Assembly (NCBI GenBank): GCA_028869725.1
Contig: JAGWRJ010000265.1
Location: forward strand, 1 to 7,848
Source of the DNA: Alphaproteobacteria bacterium
GTDB taxonomy: Bacteria; Pseudomonadota; Alphaproteobacteria; Micropepsales; Micropepsaceae
Direction of reading: 5' to 3'
DNA: 7,848 nucleotides
In this document: positions 6,229 through 7,848 of the stretch, piece after piece
Position numbering within the stretch: the first letter of the stretch is position 1
Layout: each line of letters starts with the position of its first letter
Made by a program: the position numbers and the translations under genes
Notes under the pieces: model-generated
Database searches by the model: none
Told to the model about the DNA's origin: nothing
The model's input: only the letters and a program-made list of their open reading frames with translations

Positions 6229-7167
6229 TCAACAGCGCACCCGCAGGGCCTGGGGCAGAATCTCGAACGTGGCCGGCAATTGGCCTGCGACTTCTCCATC
6301 AACCTCGATCCGCACAGGCCGTCCGCGGGTTTCGGCAACAGGCGCTGCCAGCACCTTGGTGGCGCGCGTCGTCCGTACCGCCGGATTGGCAAGATGTGTC
6401 CCGGAATAGATCTGTCGCATGTCTGATAGCGCCCGCCCGCCGGGAACAGCCTCGATAACAAGCACGTCAAAAAGGCCATCGTCGAGTTTTGCGTGCGGCG
6501 CGACATGCATGCCCCCACCGAAGAACTGGCCGTTGGCGAGAACTAGGGTCGAGAGCGTGGTGATTTCGTCGATGCTGCGGTCAATTCGAAGACGCACCTT
6601 ACGGCCGCGATAGGTGAGTAACGCGCGCGCCGAATGCAGCGCAAATGCTACGCGCCCGCCAAAGCGACGCAAAAGTACGGATTCATTGACGGCGGCAACG
6701 ATGTCTCCCGACACGCCCGCCGAGGCAATATTGATGAAGTGACGCACGCTTGTACCACCGCCTGCCGACACGCAGGTTACCCGTCCAATATCGATCCGTC
6801 TTGGCTTGGCGTGCTTCAGATGGGCGATGGCAGCGGCAGGTCCGGCCGCGATGTCAAAGCTTTTACGAAAATCGCCGCCTGTTCCTGACGTGACAAAGCT
6901 GAGCACCGCATCAGGCGCGATGGGCTCACCCTGTTCAAAAAAGCCGTTTAAGGCTTCATTGATCGTACCATCACCGCCGATGGCGACGATGTTGTGGACC
7001 CCCTCGTGCAGGGCCGCGCGTACGAGGGCGGTCGCATCTCCGCGTGCACGGGTGGTGACGCTCTGCACCTGCGGAAAGATTTCGCGCAGTGCTGTATTGA
7101 TCTGTGGCCAGTCGCGGCCTGTGCGACCGGCAGCGGAGCGGGGATTGACCACGGCAAGTGCGTTCAT
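6229..7167 (-). CDS. Diacylglycerol-kinase-family lipid kinase (DgkB/YegS type)
   Basis: A 312-residue soluble or peripheral lipid kinase, unrelated to the integral-membrane DgkA, that phosphorylates the free hydroxyl of a glycerolipid with ATP. It begins NALAVVNPRSAAGRTG (2-17), the nucleotide-binding start of the family, and has GGDGTINEALNG (64-75), SGTGGDF (94-100), FFGGGMHVAPHAKLDDGLFDV (215-235) and EVDGE (288-292) with the likely catalytic Asp D290. The usual GTxND is GTGGD here, a substitution I recall in other proteobacterial members. The start overlaps the stop of the glycerol-3-phosphate dehydrogenase in ATGA, indicating translational coupling; GGGGA 9 nt upstream is only a modest ribosome binding site. 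Substrates could be diacylglycerol, monoacylglycerol, alkylglycerol or a sphingoid base; the neighbours favour a glycerolipid. Confidence 0.92.
   Translation of the reverse strand: MNALAVVNPRSAAGRTGRDWPQINTALREIFPQVQSVTTRARGDATALVRAALHEGVHNIVAIGGDGTINEALNGFFEQGEPIAPDAVLSFVTSGTGGDFRKSFDIAAGPAAAIAHLKHAKPRRIDIGRVTCVSAGGGTSVRHFINIASAGVSGDIVAAVNESVLLRRFGGRVAFALHSARALLTYRGRKVRLRIDRSIDEITTLSTLVLANGQFFGGGMHVAPHAKLDDGLFDVLVIEAVPGGRALSDMRQIYSGTHLANPAVRTTRATKVLAAPVAETRGRPVRIEVDGEVAGQLPATFEILPQALRVRC
7164..7167 (-). other. ATGA stop-start overlap coupling dehydrogenase and lipid kinase
   Basis: The TGA of the dehydrogenase (7166-7164) and the ATG of the kinase (7167-7165) share ATGA on the minus strand. 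This is a standard arrangement for re-initiation by the same ribosome. It shows that the two genes are on one transcript and probably made in similar amounts. Confidence 0.85.
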
Positions 7168-7848
7168 GCGTGCGGGTCCCCAAGGCGGAAATTGCGACTG
7201 AGGGAGGCCCGTTCCCGGCTCTGACGGGCCTCGTCCCAGCCCAGCTCGGCGGCCATGAGCCGGACAACCGCATCAAGTGTCTGTGACGACGGTGCGCCAA
7301 GCTGACCAATGCCCGTGCGGCGCATCACGACATCTTCGAGGGTGCGGGCCATTTCGTGGCGCACTGCATAGAGGATCTGGGCGCCGATGTCGCCGCTTGC
7401 CGCTATCGGCTTGAGCAGCTCCGGAGCCTTTTCGCCTGGACGCAGTACCTCGTTGAGACGTGTTCCGTACAACCGGGCGAGATGAGGATGACTGAGACCT
7501 GGCCAGTCGCGTGCGCAGTTCGCCAGAAACGTATCGATGCGTGGTATGGAGCCTCCCGGAAGCGGCGTCTGCGCCGTGGTGCAGGGCCGCAGCGGCCGCT
7601 CATACTGTGGGGCCAAGTAGTCGACGATCTGCTCGGCAAGCCGGCGCGACGTCGTCCATTTGCCGCCCACTGCCGAATACAGCTGAGCGATGCCATCGGT
7701 CTTGCCATGGTCGATGAGCTCAGACCGGCGGCTTGCGCCATAGGTGTCCTGCGCCTCACCATCGGCCACCAGGGGACGCAGGCCAGCATAAAAATGCAGG
7801 ACATCGTTCAAGGTGAGGTCTGCCTGCGGCAGAAACCCATTTACCTGA
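7164..7848 (-). CDS. FAD-dependent glycerol-3-phosphate dehydrogenase, C-terminal 227 residues (N-terminus off the window)
   Basis: GlpD/GlpA-type enzymes at the cytoplasmic face of the membrane oxidise sn-glycerol 3-phosphate to dihydroxyacetone phosphate and pass electrons to quinone. The frame is open to the right edge, so the Rossmann FAD-binding part lies outside. What remains shows YAGLRPLVA (compare YSGVRPL in GlpD), AVGGKWTTSRRLAEQ (compare GGKLTTYRKLAE) and the helical C-terminal domain with LYGTRLNEVLR and AVRHEMARTLEDVVMRRTGIG, as in GlpD. A TTG at 7811 would give a shorter frame, but homology continues upstream of it (VNGFLPQADLTLNDVLHFYAG), so it is internal. The last codon overlaps the kinase start. 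Because it sits with lipid genes rather than glpF/glpK, at least in this window, it may be a paralogue acting on a G3P-derived lipid; I leave the symbol blank. Confidence 0.92.
   Translation of the reverse strand, partial: QVNGFLPQADLTLNDVLHFYAGLRPLVADGEAQDTYGASRRSELIDHGKTDGIAQLYSAVGGKWTTSRRLAEQIVDYLAPQYERPLRPCTTAQTPLPGGSIPRIDTFLANCARDWPGLSHPHLARLYGTRLNEVLRPGEKAPELLKPIAASGDIGAQILYAVRHEMARTLEDVVMRRTGIGQLGAPSSQTLDAVVRLMAAELGWDEARQSRERASLSRNFRLGDPHA

Noticed and set aside
7511..7717. Plus-strand 68-codon frame within the dehydrogenase
   Set aside because: It is antisense to a region matching the GlpD C-terminal domain, with no start signal.

Overview
The window looks like chromosomal DNA from a GC-rich alphaproteobacterium, possibly a sphingomonad or a relative. 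This rests on base composition, dense coding, clean AAGGAGG-type ribosome binding sites and the IIGGGIAAYK-type N-terminus of CoaBC. The assignment is by feel, because there is no rRNA or other marker gene. I see no transposase, integrase, tRNA, CRISPR array or other sign of recent transfer.

Layout: (1) Bases 1 to about 791, minus strand: the N-terminal two thirds of coaBC (coenzyme A biosynthesis), running off the left edge. (2) About 807-1163: a divergent intergenic region with a good TATAAT box for coaBC inside a perfect 7-bp inverted repeat. (3) 1164-4497, plus strand: a feruloyl-CoA-synthase-type acyl-CoA synthetase, a 236-bp gap with a large imperfect hairpin, an unrecognised 70-residue protein with a strong ribosome binding site, and an HSL-type (HGGG/GDSAGG) alpha/beta hydrolase. 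(4) 4484-7848, minus strand and convergent with the hydrolase: reading from the right edge, the C-terminal part of an FAD-dependent glycerol-3-phosphate dehydrogenase, a diacylglycerol-kinase-family lipid kinase joined to it by an ATGA overlap, and an alkyl-DHAP-synthase-like (AGPS-like) flavoenzyme 77 bp downstream.

The most interesting part is the minus-strand trio. A G3P/DHAP redox enzyme, a glycerolipid kinase and an AGPS-like flavoprotein in one apparent operon point to glycerolipid or glyceryl-ether metabolism. From memory, Mycobacterium tuberculosis has the same three families close together (glpD1 / Rv2251 / Rv2252), so the association may be old and functional. The dihydroxyacetone-phosphate acyltransferase, fatty acyl-CoA reductase and alkyl-DHAP reductase needed for classical ether-lipid synthesis are not in the window, so the trio may work with genes elsewhere, or in a catabolic direction. 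The adjacent acyl-CoA synthetase and esterase would fit lipid or ester breakdown and acid activation, but nothing in the sequence links them to the trio beyond proximity.
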